From contig NC_060063.1 in assembly GCF_020283565.1 (NCBI RefSeq), forward strand, positions 35,302,635 to 35,366,634: 64,000 bases of DNA, read 5' to 3'. This document shows positions 1-11,858 of this stretch, in pieces. The DNA is from Trifolium pratense (lineage: Eukaryota > Streptophyta > Magnoliopsida > Fabales > Fabaceae). The notes beneath the pieces were generated by a model. The model saw nothing but the letters and a program-made list of their open reading frames with translations. It had not been told where the DNA came from and made no database searches. Each line of letters begins with the position of its first letter. The first letter of the stretch is position 1. Made by a program: the position numbers and the translations under genes.

Positions 1-1624
1 ATTTCACTGCAAAGGATCGGTTACCATTAGAAACCTTACCAGCTGATGACTTTCGACCACGTGATAAGTATTTATAAGAATTGTGAAAAAGGGATTGCTT
101 GAGATGAAGTTTTCAGCAATTTCCTGAGCTCTAGCTTCCTTTGGCATATTTAGTGATGAAGTCCTTTTAGTAATGTTTTCAGTCTCACCTGCATTTATGT
201 GTGGAATGTAATTAAAACAATCAAGAAACTCTTGGAGAGAATTTTGAAGAATCATGCAACTAAGAACTAAGAGATACTATTTCTGTTAGAGAATATATCT
301 TTTGTACCTACAATAAAATATATGAAAGTAAATATATGCCAACAAAAATTATTTGGTACCATGACATTTAAATCATGTTAAGAAGTTCCACATTAGTTGC
401 GAGATGTCCTTGAATATGTGTTCATAAGTGAGGGTAAACCTCACCTTACAAGCCAGTTTTATAACGTTGAGTTAGGCCTAACTCTTAACTCTAAGAAATT
501 TTATATCGAAATGTAAATATCTAGTATAGGGTCACTCTGGTTTTATTAGCCAGTCTAAAATTTGACTGAAGTTGGAGAATCTTACATATGTTATGGATGA
601 AAATAAAAATAAAAATAAAAATTGGAGGGAGTAAAACCAAACTATAGGTCCATATTATATTACTATTGCATAAAAGAGTTTTGTTAACCATTCATTTTGA
701 ATTAAAAGTTTATTTGAGAATTTCGTCAAGCCAATATAAAATAAATGAATTGAAAAATTGATTGATTTCAGCTATATTAAATGTGAATATTCAAGATAAT
801 TATATATAAATGAAACAAACGAATAACAAGTTGTGCCGCCAACATTTTTAGATGGCAAAACTAAAATATGAAATCTGTACAGTACATACCTCTGACTTTT
901 TTATGTGGTCGAGGAGAACTTAATTCATCCAAAATCATAACTGATTCATCGTCACTATTTTCATCCAAAATCTTAACTGGTTCATCATCATTACTATCAC
1001 CAACATTGTCATTTTTATCATCATCATCATGAGTGTCAGATGAAGGATCATAGTCTATTTCTACTGCACTTTGGCCAAGTATGAGTACATCGAACTTGGA
1101 AGTTCCTTCTTTATATTTAAACACAACCAAACTGCCATGTCCTAGAGAGTAATTTTGAGTAAAAGATTTCCAACCCTTTTCAAACCAAATCTCACCATTG
1201 ATATTTTTCCAATAAACTTTCCATTTAGTGCCATCAGGAGGATTGATCAACACTGGATTTGATAAACCAACTCCATGACTCTTTGTAAACTTATTTGGTA
1301 TTTTCTGTGAAATTAAAACAACCCCTTTTGGTCACAACGTACTACTCATCTAATCTAAGTAGAGAGAAAAAATTTATATTATTAATTATAATCCTAACTA
1401 AGTAACTAATCATAATCAACTTCTAACTATATATATAATCAAATTTCTAGTGCTTATGTATGTGACTGTAAGCGTAATTAATTGCAATTTAATAGATAAA
1501 CAAACAAAAAAAAAGTGATAATAAAGTAGTAAATAATAGAAATGCTTACAAGTCTTTGAAGATTAGTTTGGAGGATGATCTTGAAGAAATGGATTGAGTG
1601 CTTGGTAGAATTTGTTCTAGCCAT
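1..1624 (-). CDS. B3-domain transcription factor (VRN1/REM-like), 5' part, three exons, runs off the window
   Basis: Probable nuclear DNA-binding protein of the plant B3 superfamily. Exon 1 is 1624-1550 (ATG at 1624, starts MARTNSTKHSIHFFKI), exon 2 is 1304-890 and exon 3 is 188 to about 40. Donors are GTAAGC and GTATGT; acceptors are TTTCACAG and AAATGCAG. Exon lengths 75, 415 and 149 keep one open frame across the splices (phases 0 and 1). Residues 6 to ~105 form a first B3 domain (FFKIIL, KIPNKFTKSHGVGLSN, W.VYW, FEKGWKSFTQNYSLGHG, LVVFKY). An acidic D/E/N-rich linker follows, then a second B3 domain begins (SSNPFFTILI). Exon 3 probably ends at a GTAAGG donor at 39-34, and later exons lie beyond position 1. 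No stop or frameshift is seen, so the gene looks functional. The exact subfamily (VRN1, REM or other) cannot be settled from half a protein. Confidence 0.85.
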
Positions 1625-1669
1625 GGAGAGTGAGTGAATTAAGTATATTGTGTATAGTTTGATGTACTG

Positions 1670-1678
1670 TATATATAA
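1670..1678 (-). promoter_or_regulatory. TATA box of the B3 gene
   Basis: On the minus strand TTATATATAC lies about 50 nt upstream of the B3 ATG, in an otherwise ordinary AT-rich plant promoter. The same box with its flanks is repeated near 2540 by the promoter duplication. Confidence 0.5.
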
Positions 1679-1763
1679 CATGAGAAACCAAAGGTCTTCA
1701 TTTATTAATTGTTGTGCTAGTAATTAAGCTAACTGCCTCTTGTCATTATCATTATTACAAATA

Positions 1764-1961
1764 GCAAAATGTTAAACGGTGCTCCCGGCAGTGCCCCGGG
1801 GCACTAGTTAAGGATACAAATATAGAAGTTTTATTTCGTAAATTGTGCATTCAATATTTTAATGATGTGAAAAATTATTCTCTCTCATCATTAACTTTAT
1901 CATTTATTTCCTTTTTTAGTATGTTTAACTAGTGCCCCAAGGACACTGTTTAGCATGACCC
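1764..1961. mobile_element. MITE, family A copy 1 (198 bp, 9-bp TSD)
   Basis: Terminal inverted repeats begin GCAAAATGTTAAAC and end GTTTAGCATGACCC, with subterminal GGGGCACTAGTTAA repeated inverted. It is flanked by the perfect 9-bp duplication TTACAAATA (1755-1763 and 1962-1970). The same TIR recurs at 8423 and 15078. A 9-bp TSD points to a Mutator-like family. No coding capacity. Confidence 0.85.
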
Positions 1962-2207
1962 TTACAAATAAGAGTAATGTTACGTGGTGAGTAACGCTAT
2001 CTCCCAAGAAAAATTAAGCTAACTATTTCTTTATATTTTAATCTTCACATTTATCTTGGGAGATAAAAGGTCAAGAATTAAATATATTGTTGAAAATTGA
2101 AGAATATTTTTACACATATATATGGAGAGTAATGCTATCTCCCAAGAAAAAATAGTTGTTTCTTATAATCTAATTAAAATATATTAAAGAAGTGTTAATT
2201 ATTTCTT

Positions 2208-2500
2208 GGGTAAATAGTGTTATACCCCAGCAAAATAGGCGAGTTTTGCGTTACCCCTACACAATATTTTTTTGAGATTCCCTCCTGCAATGTCAAGATT
2301 CCTCCCCTGCAAAATATTTTTTTGAGATTCCCCCTGCAATGTCAAGATTACTTGCGTTACCCCCGGCTCAACAAGTGGGCATATGACATAGACGAATCTT
2401 GACGTGGCATGACACGTGGAAATTAATTAATTAATTTATTTTTAAATGCCAACTCAGTAATTATTTATTTTTTTAATTAAAAAAATGAAGAAAAAAAAAA
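2208..2500. mobile_element. Truncated Mutator-type long-TIR element (left TIR only)
   Basis: Starts GGGTAAATAGTGTTATACCC and continues with the blocks GCAAAATAGGCGAG, GAGATTCCC, AATGTCAAGATT and GACGTGGCATGAC. This matches the left TIR of the complete element at 4921-5904. The right half is missing because the promoter duplication joins it to unit 2 near 2505. Confidence 0.75.
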
Positions 2501-2866
2501 CCCACATTAATATATTGTGTATAGTTTGATGTACTGTATATATAAGATGAGAAACCAAAGGTCTTCATTTATTAATTGTTGTGCTAGTAATTAAGCTAAC
2601 TGCCTCTTGTCATTATCATTATTACAAATAAGAGTAATGTTACGTGGTGAGTAACGCTATCTCCCAAGAAAAATTAAGCTAACTATTTCTTTATATTTTA
2701 ATCTTCACATTTATCTCGGGAGATAAAAGGTCAAGAATTAAATATATTGTTGAAAATTGAAGAATATTTTTACACATATATATGGAGAGAATGTTATCTC
2801 CCAAGAAAAAATAGTTGTTTCTTATAATCTAATTAAAATATATTAAAGAAGTGTTAATTATTTCTT

Positions 2867-3845
2867 GGGTAAATAGTGTTATACCCCCTGCAAAATAGGC
2901 GAGTTTTACGTTAACCCTTGCAAAATAGTATTTTTTTTGAGATTTCTCCTGCAATGTCAAGATTCCTTGCGTTACCCCCTGGCTCAACAAGTGGCATGAC
3001 ACGTGGAAATTAATTAATTTTTTATTTATTTTTAAATGTTAACTCTGTAATTATTTATTTTTTTAATTAAAAAAATGAAGAAAAAAAAAACTTAAAAGTT
3101 GTTATATTTTTACGAACTTACTTAAAAGAATTTTTTTTTTTTACTAAAAGTTGTTATTATATAAAAAAAAAATATAATACATTTTTTATATACATATATA
3201 TATATATATATAATAGCAAATACAATAATAATAATAATAGCTAATAATAATAGAAAAAAACAACTTCTTTTTTTACGGAAAATAGAAAGAAAGAAGATAG
3301 AAAGTTCGGTTTCATTCACGATGAAAATAGATTTGCCCTAACCCCCAAATTGAAATTGAAAACGAAGAACAATCGCTGAATATGAACGGATCGAAAACGA
3401 AGATGAAACCGACGAAAACCAAGAAGAATGAAATGGAGAACTCGAAGAAAGAAACGACGAAGAAGAAGAACGAAACTATGAAGACGAAGAAGAACAAAAC
3501 TGAGTCTGTGATGAGGTAAGTTTCGATTTTTGAAAACTGAGTCTTGTAAGCTTTAATCACATAGTAGATTCGTTGTGTTTGTGGTAAGGTCAGATTCTCA
3601 CAAAGCTTTGAGTATTCTTTGTTTATTGTGTATTGTTGTGTAATGTTTGTAGGGTACCCTTGTTTCTATGCTTTGTATACTTTGTTTTTATGTGTGCGGT
3701 TAAAAAATGGAGATAATGACATATGTCTTACTAAAAAATTGCATTTTTATGTTTCACAGCAAAATTGATGATACATTTAGTGTGGTTTTTCACCATGGAG
3801 GTCAATTTGAAAAGGAAGACAACAAAATATCTAAGGTTTGTTAGA
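2867..3845 (+). mobile_element. Longer truncated Mutator-type element of the same family, with gene remnant
   Basis: The left TIR starts at 2867 (GGGTAAATAGTG). Inside are an AT-rich leader, TA and AAT microsatellites, and a segment homologous (inverted) to the interior of 4921-5904, sharing GAACAATCGCTG and GCCCTAACCCCCAAATTG. It then runs on into two exon-like segments described separately. No right TIR is found, so it is 3' truncated. It preserves more of the parental element than the short derivatives do. Confidence 0.65.
3382..3844 (+). pseudogene. First two exons of a MULE-associated protein (N-terminal HHGG domain), truncated
   Basis: Exon 1, 3382-3515, starts with ATG and encodes a Lys/Thr-rich N-terminus (MNGSKTKMKPTKTKKNEME) ending at AG|GTAAGT. 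Exon 2 starts at 3760 after TTTCACAG. The split codon AG|C keeps the frame, giving SKIDDTFSVVFHHGG and then QFEKEDNKISK before a donor-like GTTTGT or a TAG at 3842. A short FSVVFHHGG-type segment is, from memory, typical of the N-terminal (PB1-like) domain of plant Mutator-derived proteins in legumes. It sits inside an element whose left TIR is at 2867, so I read it as the 5' end of the gene carried by the autonomous parent. The exon structure is seen; the family assignment is inference. Confidence 0.5.
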
Positions 3846-3971
3846 ATCAACAATTTTTTTGCAGCTCTAAGATTTTCGTTTGAACACAGTCTCTGCAAAA
3901 TAAAAAATTGCTTTTTAATCTTCAACATGATTGAATATAACTTTGATTATTAGAGTTAACTTTAGGTTTTA

Positions 3972-4120
3972 CTTCTGTCAGGTCACTATTATAAACAAAA
4001 AACATTTTTTAGAATCATTAAAAAAAGTAATATATTTGATCAATATAATATAAATTAGATGTATTATTTTTTCATTAAACCTAAAAAATGATTTTTTGTT
4101 ATAATAGTGATCGAAGGGAG
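3972..4120. mobile_element. Stowaway-type MITE (149 bp)
   Basis: Imperfect TIRs (CTTCTGTCAGGTCACTATTA and TAATAGTGATCGAAGGGAG) are flanked by TA (3970-3971, 4121-4122). The interior is a long A/T-rich palindrome. The CTCCCTCC-like terminus and TA target fit Tc1/mariner-derived Stowaway MITEs. Confidence 0.75.
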
Positions 4121-4601
4121 TAGTCTCTTAAGTTTTTACCAGATCATTTTTGTTCGACTAAGTTAATTTTAGTCTCTTAAATTAAACATTACATAATCTA
4201 ATTGTTGTAGTTAAGTTAAGAGTTACACCAAACATCCTTAGTCCTTATCCTTATCCTTAATCCTTAATATATTAAGGCAATAAACACAATTACCGCCTAA
4301 GCTGATACAAATCGGATTTGGATCCTTTGCTTTTATTCCTCTATAATTCGCTCTCCAATTGCTTGTTTTGTGAGTGTGAAGAGAAAGAAATTAAAAATAA
4401 AAAATAAATAAGTGATGATGAGAGAGAAGAAATGACGAGAGATAGACACATGAAAAAAAAATTGGAGAGGGAATTGGCGATGAATAAAAGGAGAGGATTC
4501 AGTCTCATAAGTGTAACTCAAATGTAGCTACCAGAGACATTATTGGAGTGGTCGGGATTCGAACCCCGGATTTCACGTTTCTTCACATTTAAATGTGTGA
4601 G
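4121..4601. other. No gene seen; contains a tRNA T-arm-like motif (about 4549-4570, minus)
   Basis: AT-rich sequence with a short TCCTTA repeat near 4230-4265. On the minus strand GGGGTTCGAATCCCGACCA resembles a tRNA T-arm (B box), but I could not fold a D-arm or anticodon arm around it. It may be the tail of a tRNA-derived SINE or another repeat. Confidence 0.4.
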
Positions 4602-5411
4602 TAGGCATGGCAATGCGGCGGGGACAGGTTTTGCCCTCCCCAAACCCACACCCATAAAGTTCGGGTTTCCCCAAACCCATCCTAAATTCGAGCGGGGGTA
4701 AAAATGATAACCCCAAACCCATACCCAACGGGGATCGGGTATCCCCATCGAGTTTCGGGCATCCCCATTACGCCTCTTTCCACATGAATTTAGATTATAT
4801 TTTAGTATTTTTTTATTAAAAAAAAAACTAAATGTCCAAAATTATTTTCTCTCAACAATATTTTTTAAATAAAGAAAAAAATAGAGAAAATTGTTTGTTT
4901 AATACTCAAATTAAAATAAAGGGTAAATAGTGTCATACCCCCTGCAAAATAGGCGAGTTTTGCGTTACCCCCCTGCAAAATATTTTTTTGAGATTACCCC
5001 CCTGCAATGTCAAGATTCCTTGCGTTACCCCCCTGGCTCAACAAGTGGGCATATGACATGGACGAATCTTGACGTGGCATGACACGTGGAAATTAATTTA
5101 TTTTTTATTTATTTTTAATTGCCAACTCAGTAATTATTTATTTTTTAATTAAAAAAAAAATGAAAAAAACTTTTTTTTTTTAAAGAAACTTTTTTTAAAA
5201 AAAAAAACTTTTTTTTAAAGAAATTTTTTTTTAAAGAAACTTTTTTTTTTAAAGAAATTTTTTTATTTAAAAAAACTTTTTTTTTTTCGTTCCGTTCATA
5301 TGCAGCGATTGTTCTTTGTTTTCAATTTCAATTTGGGGGTTAGGGCAAAGCGATTGTTCTTGCGTTACTATGTGATTGCAGTTTTTTTTTTTGGTTACTC
5401 TATTATTATTA

Positions 5412-5463
<52 letters not shown>

Positions 5464-6126
5464 GTTTTTTGGTTACTATTATTATTATTAGTTTTATTTT
5501 CATCTTCGTTTTTTTTTTTGTTACTCTATTATTAGTTATTATATATATATAAGAATTTATATATATATATATATATATATAATAACAACTTTTAGTAAAA
5601 AAAATAAAAACTTTCTTTTAAGTAAGTTCATAAAAATATAACAACTTTTAAGTTTTTTTTTTCATTTTTTTAATTAAAAACCCACATTAATTAATGAGTT
5701 GGCAATTAAAAATAAATAAAAAATAAATTAATTTCCATGTCTCATGCCACGTCAAGATTCTTCCATGTCATCTGCCCACTTGTTGAGCCAGGGGGGTAAC
5801 GCAAAGAATCTTGACATTGCAGGGGGGTAATCTCAAAAAAATATTTTGCAGGGGGGTAACGCAAAACTCGCCTATTTTGCAGGGGGGTATAACACTATTT
5901 ACCCTAAAATAAAAAATAAATATATGAACGTAATTTAAGAGATTGTTTAAGCATTTCTAATTTAAAAGAGGTGAAATCTAATTTTTAGTATAAGTGGGGC
6001 GGGTTCGGGGACGGGTTTGGGGTGGGTATCAATGTACTCATTACCCTCCCCAAACCCATCTTTTGAAATCGAGGAAAACTCAAACCCGAACCCAAACTCA
6101 GTCAACTCGGGTTATTGTCATGTCTA
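4602..6126. mobile_element. hAT-type non-autonomous element, interrupted by a Mutator-type element
   Basis: Ends TAGGCATGGCAATG (left) and CATTGTCATGTCTA-like (right; on the other strand TAGACATGACAATA) match the TAGxxxTGxCAA style of hAT termini. The flanking 8 bp are TGTGTGAG and TGTGTGTG (7/8). Subterminal sequence is rich in CCCCAAACCC / GGGTTTGGGG on both sides (4640-4770, 5998-6110). The 984-bp element at 4921-5904 lies inside, so about 540 bp is the original hAT copy. No transposase. Confidence 0.7.
4921..5904. mobile_element. Complete Mutator-type long-TIR element (984 bp, 9-bp TSD)
   Basis: TIRs of about 210 bp run from GGGTAAATAGTGTCATACCC to its inverted copy ending GGGTATAACACTATTTACCC. 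They are flanked by the perfect 9-bp duplication TAAAATAAA (4912-4920, 5905-5913). The interior has A/T runs, a TTA microsatellite (about 5400-5465) and, on the minus strand, a leader with an ATG and the codons MNGT. That leader is homologous to the exon 1 start at 3382, so the element is an internal-deletion derivative of the larger one at 2867. Confidence 0.9.
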
Positions 6127-6397
6127 TGTGTGTGTGAGAGTCTAGCCACTAGCCTACTTAAAGGAGAGATCCAAATATATACATCCCGCCTAAACTTTTC
6201 TGTCCCACCCAATTAATCCATCTATTTAATTCCCCCAATCAGTTGCAAGCCACAATATTTTTTTAATTCTATATTGCATGGCAGTATGCAAATCTATGTT
6301 GCCTGGGTGCGGGTACGGTATCCGGTATGGGTACCGGTACGGGGTACGTCATTTTTAGAAAAATTAAGGTACGAGTACGTTCCTATAATTTTTTTAA

Positions 6398-7406
6398 GGC
6401 TTAAATGCACTTTTGATCCCCCTATTTTAAAAAAAATGAAGTTTTGGTCCCCCTATTTTAAAAACCAACTTTTTAGTCCCCCAATTTTAATTTTTTTTGA
6501 GTTTTGATCCCCCATTCCATTTTAAGGCTAATTTTGTTGATGTGGCATTGTCACTAATGCATATCAGCGTCTATATGGACAAATTTAATATTCATGTCAT
6601 TATTTGTTTTTAATTCAATAAAACTTATTTTATAAAATAATTTAATTAAACCTAAGAAAGTTCATTAAAATAAAAAATCCAAAAATTCACAACCTCTAAT
6701 TTATTAAACCTAAGAAAAAACAAACAATCACAACATGGACATGATCCTCTTTGATTCATATCAAACAATTGTATTGAAAGCAAGTTTTGTGTTTCAAGAA
6801 CCTTCAACTTTAATCATCATCCAACTTTATATAAAACCAATCTAGAATTAAACTTCAAACTTAAAACAATTTTTGGGTTTTCATTCAAACTCATTCAAAG
6901 TCATAGATAGTTTAAAGAGTATGAGTAATTTCTATTGAAACACAAAATCATCTCTAATTTCTTTTCGTTTTTAAAAATCCAAAAATTGTTGAGTTTGAAC
7001 GGAAACCATAAGATTAGTGAAATCCATAAGGAAGGATACTCTCCGACGGTGAATAAAATTCTAGTAGTTGAAAGTTTGATAATTAGGGTTTCAAATTTCA
7101 TATTTTATAAGATTTAACAATTATTATTTCAGTTGAATATATAATTCTAACAATTAAAATATTTTATAAATAAAGTTTTATTGAATTTAAAAATATATAA
7201 TAATGACATGAATATTAAATTTGTCCACATGAATGTTGCCACATCATTAGTTACAAGGCCACATCAACAAAATTAACCCCAAAATAGGATGGGGGGTCAA
7301 AACTCAGAAAAAATGAAAATAGGGGGACTAAAAAGTTGGTTTTTAAAATAGGGGGACCAAAACTTCACTTTTTTGAAAATAGGGGGACCAAAAGTGCATT
7401 TAAGCC
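6398..7406. mobile_element. Mutator-type long-TIR element (1009 bp, 9-bp TSD)
   Basis: Ends GGCTTAAATGCACTTTTG and CAAAAGTGCATTTAAGCC are inverted. The long TIRs repeat the phrase CCCCCTATTTTAAAA several times. The perfect 9-bp duplication TTTTTTTAA lies at 6389-6397 and 7407-7415. The interior is AT-rich without credible coding sequence. Confidence 0.88.
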
Positions 7407-7552
7407 TTTTTTTAAATATAATTATATAAATCAAATAATAGAATTATATTGTTAAAACAGATAATTAAATTAAACATAAAAAAAAATATCACACCACACT
7501 TTAAAAGTAATTCAAATTGTTTAAAACATCAAAATATGAAATTAAAAAGCAA

Positions 7553-7657
7553 TTATCTCAAAAAGAGTGAATTGTTTCCCTCTTCATCATCACTAAAAAG
7601 AGCGACCTCTAGTTCATGTTCATTGCGAGAAAGACTAGCAATTTGAAGAATATCAAC
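7553..7657 (-). pseudogene. Possible C-terminal fragment of a hAT transposase
   Basis: A 34-codon open stretch ends with TAA: it contains VDILQIASLSRNEHELEV and a DDEEG tail. The pattern ILxxAxLSxxExELE before an acidic tail is what I recall from the end of plant hAT transposases. It is the only coding trace in the GGTACC-flanked element. Short, so the call is tentative. Confidence 0.3.
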
Positions 7658-8130
7658 TATATATTAAATAAATCTCATTCATCTCAACGAATATCCCACA
7701 TTTTTGTTTCCCTTTCACTATAAGTATTACTATTTCTCTTTCTCGAGAGAAAACGAAGATTGGTATAAATAAAAACTAGATCTTCATATCTCTTTGAATT
7801 GAGCATATTCATTTTCAATGAATGAATTTCAGCGGCTACTTTGTTATTGTTTCTTAGCAGTAATAGCTACCTTTATATTATAAATAAATAAAAAACCTAA
7901 ATCTTCCTATAAAAAAACGAATAAAAGAAAAAAGGAGAAAAAAAAAAGCATATTTTTTTGTATTGATGTACCACGCGCGTACTATAGGTTTACTACGCAC
8001 GTACCCAATGCAAAAAAAAAAAAAAAACAAAACAAAACAAAACTAGGTACGGCGTCGATACGTGCCGGAAAAGTACCGTACGCGTATCGGTACTTGGTAC
8101 GTACCCAATACCATTACTTTATTTAAAATG

Positions 8131-8422
8131 GAGTACCTTTGCAATATAGATAGAAACTCATTCATTATATATGGCTATAGAAGACTTTAGAAACCGTTTG
8201 CCTTCACGTAAAAAGCCCCACCGTCCTTCTTCTTAGGGAGTAAAAATTTTAAAATTTCTTTCTTCCCTGTATTCATTTGGCTCTTAAAAAAATATTTATT
8301 CCATTATTTTTTAAATATCGTTTGAGAATTGTGTACACTATTCATATAACTTATTTTGACCATTTTTTCTATTGATATATAAAAATAAATGTTCGCATAT
8401 AAAAATATTAGTAATTAAGTTA
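8131..8422. other. No feature recognised
   Basis: AT-rich unique-looking sequence, without ORFs or repeats that I can name. Confidence 0.5.
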
Positions 8423-8594
8423 GGGTCATGCTAACCGGTGCCCTCGGGACACTGGTTAAGAAAACTAAAAAATAAAATTTTTATATTAAAATAACACTTC
8501 TTAAACTTTCGAGAAATTGTGCACAAGTTTCAATGTAATATTACTATATATACCTCCTTAAATAGTGCCCTCAGAGCACTGTTTAGCATTTTCC
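8423..8594. mobile_element. MITE, family A copy 2 (172 bp)
   Basis: Starts GGGTCATGCTAACCGGTGCC and ends CACTGTTTAGCATTTTCC, the same TIR as the elements at 1764 and 15078. The flanking 9-mers ATTAAGTTA and TTAAAGTTA match at 7 of 9 positions, so this copy is older. Confidence 0.75.
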
Positions 8595-9419
8595 TTAAAG
8601 TTATGCAGTAACATGTGTGTCGAACTACAATTAATAAGGAACAAAATGAGTATAACTTTGGTTCCCTTATTTTCACTTATTTATATAAATGTTTTTTTAT
8701 ATATATTTTAAAACCTGTATAACTTTGGTTCCCTTTATTTTGGTCCTTCTTTTAAATTTTTGTATTCAAAAATGGCGATTAACATATTTTAAATGACGTG
8801 ATATCCAACCTGAATTTTGTAATTAAGCCAATTAACTTTTAGTCTTTATTTACATTTTATAGGGACTATTTTGAGGACTAAAATTATTCACTTTTTATAA
8901 AAATATTTTAAATTAAATAGGAATTATTCTTACAACTGAAATATTATGGAGGACTAAAATTTACATTAAAATTGCTTTTGTCAACAAAAAAAAAAATACC
9001 ATTAAATTTAATAGAGACCGGACTTGAATAACCATTTGGTCATGAGGGGCTAGCTGGAGGATCATCCACATTGAAGTTGAAACAACCGTTGGGTCATGAG
9101 AGTCATGAGGGGTTGGCCGGAAGTTTTTTCATTTAAACACTTGCACCGCCGTTGGCCGTACTCAACAGGATACACCGTCTGAAAGACTTTTGATAAAAGG
9201 AGACGGTCGAACCAATCATTTGTTGAACCATTAGCTTTGATATCATTGTTGGGTCACAAGGGGATAGCGATACAAGTGAATTAGACATCCCATTTCAATT
9301 AGTCATAAAAAATTGAACCAAATCAGGAGTAATCTTTTAAGAAAAACTATTTAAAATAATTTCTTATATAAAAAAAAAATTGTTAAAATTTTTTTAACAA
9401 AAAATCTAAAACAAACGGA
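8595..9419. other. No gene recognised
   Basis: AT-rich, with direct echoes such as TATAACTTTGGTTCCCTT at about 8650 and 8716. A GGTCATGAGGGG motif recurs near 9037 and 9101. No coding sequence. Confidence 0.4.
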
Positions 9420-10305
9420 TTTTTTTTTTTTTTTGAACCAAACAAGCTTAATGCATTTCATTAATCACCAATAGTTAAATACATGAAGGAATACTTTCAA
9501 ATCTATGGAAACTAGACCAAGAATTGGCCGCCCTAGCTAACGTATGAGCAACCAAATTCACTTGTCTCCTAACAAACTTGACTTCATAGTTTACACCGGA
9601 TAACATAACAAGAATGATATCATTAATGATTGAAAGAAACTCTGAATTACCACGCCGCTTTGTACGAATTGCTTCAACTAATACTTGAGAATCACTTTCG
9701 AATTGGACTCGCTCAAAACCTCTATGCTTAGCTTCATTTATCGCTTGCAATAATGCCCAAGTTTCACCCTCCTCTATTGATAAAATCAGTTGCTGCCATG
9801 CTGTGAATCCACCAGTAAACTCATCGGAGCTATTACGGAAGCATGCACCCATCGCTGTCCTTCCTGAGTCGACAAAAAATGATGCATCTACATTACATTT
9901 TAACCATTCTATACGAGGCTTTTCCCACCGGTCCGTGCTTGGAGGCGAGACATAATGATCATCATCACTTGGCAACTTATGAACTGCAATCCACTCATTC
10001 CACTGATCATATGCAGTCCGTCCAACTTGACTTTGCAGTCTAGCATTGTCATTTCATATTATGTCATTACGATTGTGCCATATATTCCAATGCAATGTAT
10101 CCACTCTTCCTATAGTAGCATAGTCCTCATACCGGTATATGGAAAATACTCTATCGGATGCACTACCTTGTTGACACGCTGTAGACAGATGATAGTCCAA
10201 CTGCTTGCCAGCTAGACCGAGCATAAGCACAGGTGAAAAAAGTATGTACATCGTCTTCTACATCCTCTTCACACCACGGACACTGAGTATCACATGTCCT
10301 TCATA
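9420..10305 (-). pseudogene. 5'-truncated LINE: zinc-finger (zf-RVT) and RNase H-like C-terminus
   Basis: Tail of a plant L1-type retrotransposon ORF2. Minus-strand sequence near 10300-10210 encodes a zf-RVT-like segment (QCPWCEEDVEDDVHTFF) and a WNIWHxRND motif near 10060-10085. After frame breaks, 9975-9475 is open for 166 codons with an RNase H fold (RVT_3 type): LKCNVDASF (first catalytic Asp), EEGETWALLQA (Glu), FESDSQVLVEA (Asp) and VRRQVNLVAHTLAR. A T-run at 9420-9434, poly(A) on the element strand, marks the 3' end. Endonuclease and reverse transcriptase are missing, as expected of a 5'-truncated insertion. Not functional. Confidence 0.8.
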
Positions 10306-10333
10306 ATTTTATTTCTACATATCTAACATATTA

Positions 10334-10610
10334 CTCCATCCGGTCCTTTTTATAAGAAACACTTTGGAATTTTTATTTGGTCATTTTTATAAGAAACACT
10401 TTGACACAATTCCATTTGTACCCTTATTAAATACAATCAAATAATTCATTATAATGCTAGTGCATTAATTAGAGAAGTCTATTTTCCATGCTAGTCAAAG
10501 GTTAGTTTTGGAATATAACATAAAATGTTAGAATCATTAATGAGAAAATTTACCTTCCTTGGTCTGTGTGATTTTGTCAAAGTGTTTCTTATAATAAGGA
10601 CCGGAGGGAG
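10334..10610. mobile_element. Stowaway-type MITE (277 bp)
   Basis: Ends CTCCATCCGGTCCTTTTTAT and ATAATAAGGACCGGAGGGAG, flanked by TA on both sides. Subterminal AAGAAACACTTTG / CAAAGTGTTTCTT is also inverted. Classic Stowaway structure. Confidence 0.9.
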
Positions 10611-10648
10611 TATTAATTTACTCCATTTACCATTATATATATATATAT

Positions 10649-11592
<944 letters not shown>

Positions 11593-11858
11593 TGCGCAAG
11601 TCTAAATCTCTGAACAAATAAAAAAAAATTAATTCAATTAATTAATTGGAAAACAACTAGGCAACAAATAAAGAAACATAATTTAATTAATTAATTAATT
11701 AACTTTTTGGGAAAAAGAAATAAAACTGTGGGAGTATAAAGAGACTTTTGGGCTTAACAAAAAAAGAGAGTTTTGGAAGGGATAAAAATCTTTTGGCGGG
11801 AATTTGTATTTCTATACATATAATTAGGGTAGAAAAAGAAAATGGAGTGTGAAACGCT

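Larger units (their letters stand above)
1639..3110. repeat. Direct duplication of the B3 upstream region (units about 1639-2505 and 2506-3110)
   Basis: The sequence from the B3 TATA region outward reappears nearly unchanged about 870 bp further on. It includes the motif ATAGTTTGATGTACTG, the stretch GAAACCAAAGGTCTTC, the CTCCCAAGAAA/CTTGGGAGA inverted repeats and the start of a Mutator-type TIR. The first unit contains an extra 198-bp MITE (1764-1961) that the second lacks, so the second shows the unoccupied site. Only promoter sequence is duplicated; no B3 coding sequence is. Confidence 0.8.
6285..8130. mobile_element. Degenerate hAT-like element with GGTACC-rich ends, interrupted by a Mutator-type element
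   Basis: Both ends carry arrays of GGTAC/GTACC-rich sequence in inverted arrangement (6300-6350: GGGTACGGTATCCGG; 8045-8112: GTACCGTACGCGTATCGG). The interior has a protein fragment (7553-7657, minus) that resembles the extreme C-terminus of hAT transposases. I could not define terminal repeats or a target duplication exactly, so the limits are approximate. Confidence 0.4.

Noticed and set aside
4549..4570. tRNA gene
   Set aside because: Only a T-arm-like GGTTCGAATCC block is present; no acceptor, D or anticodon arm could be placed.
5400..5465. Coding potential of the Ile-rich minus-strand ORF 5267-5503
   Set aside because: It is the translation of a TTA microsatellite inside the Mutator-type element.
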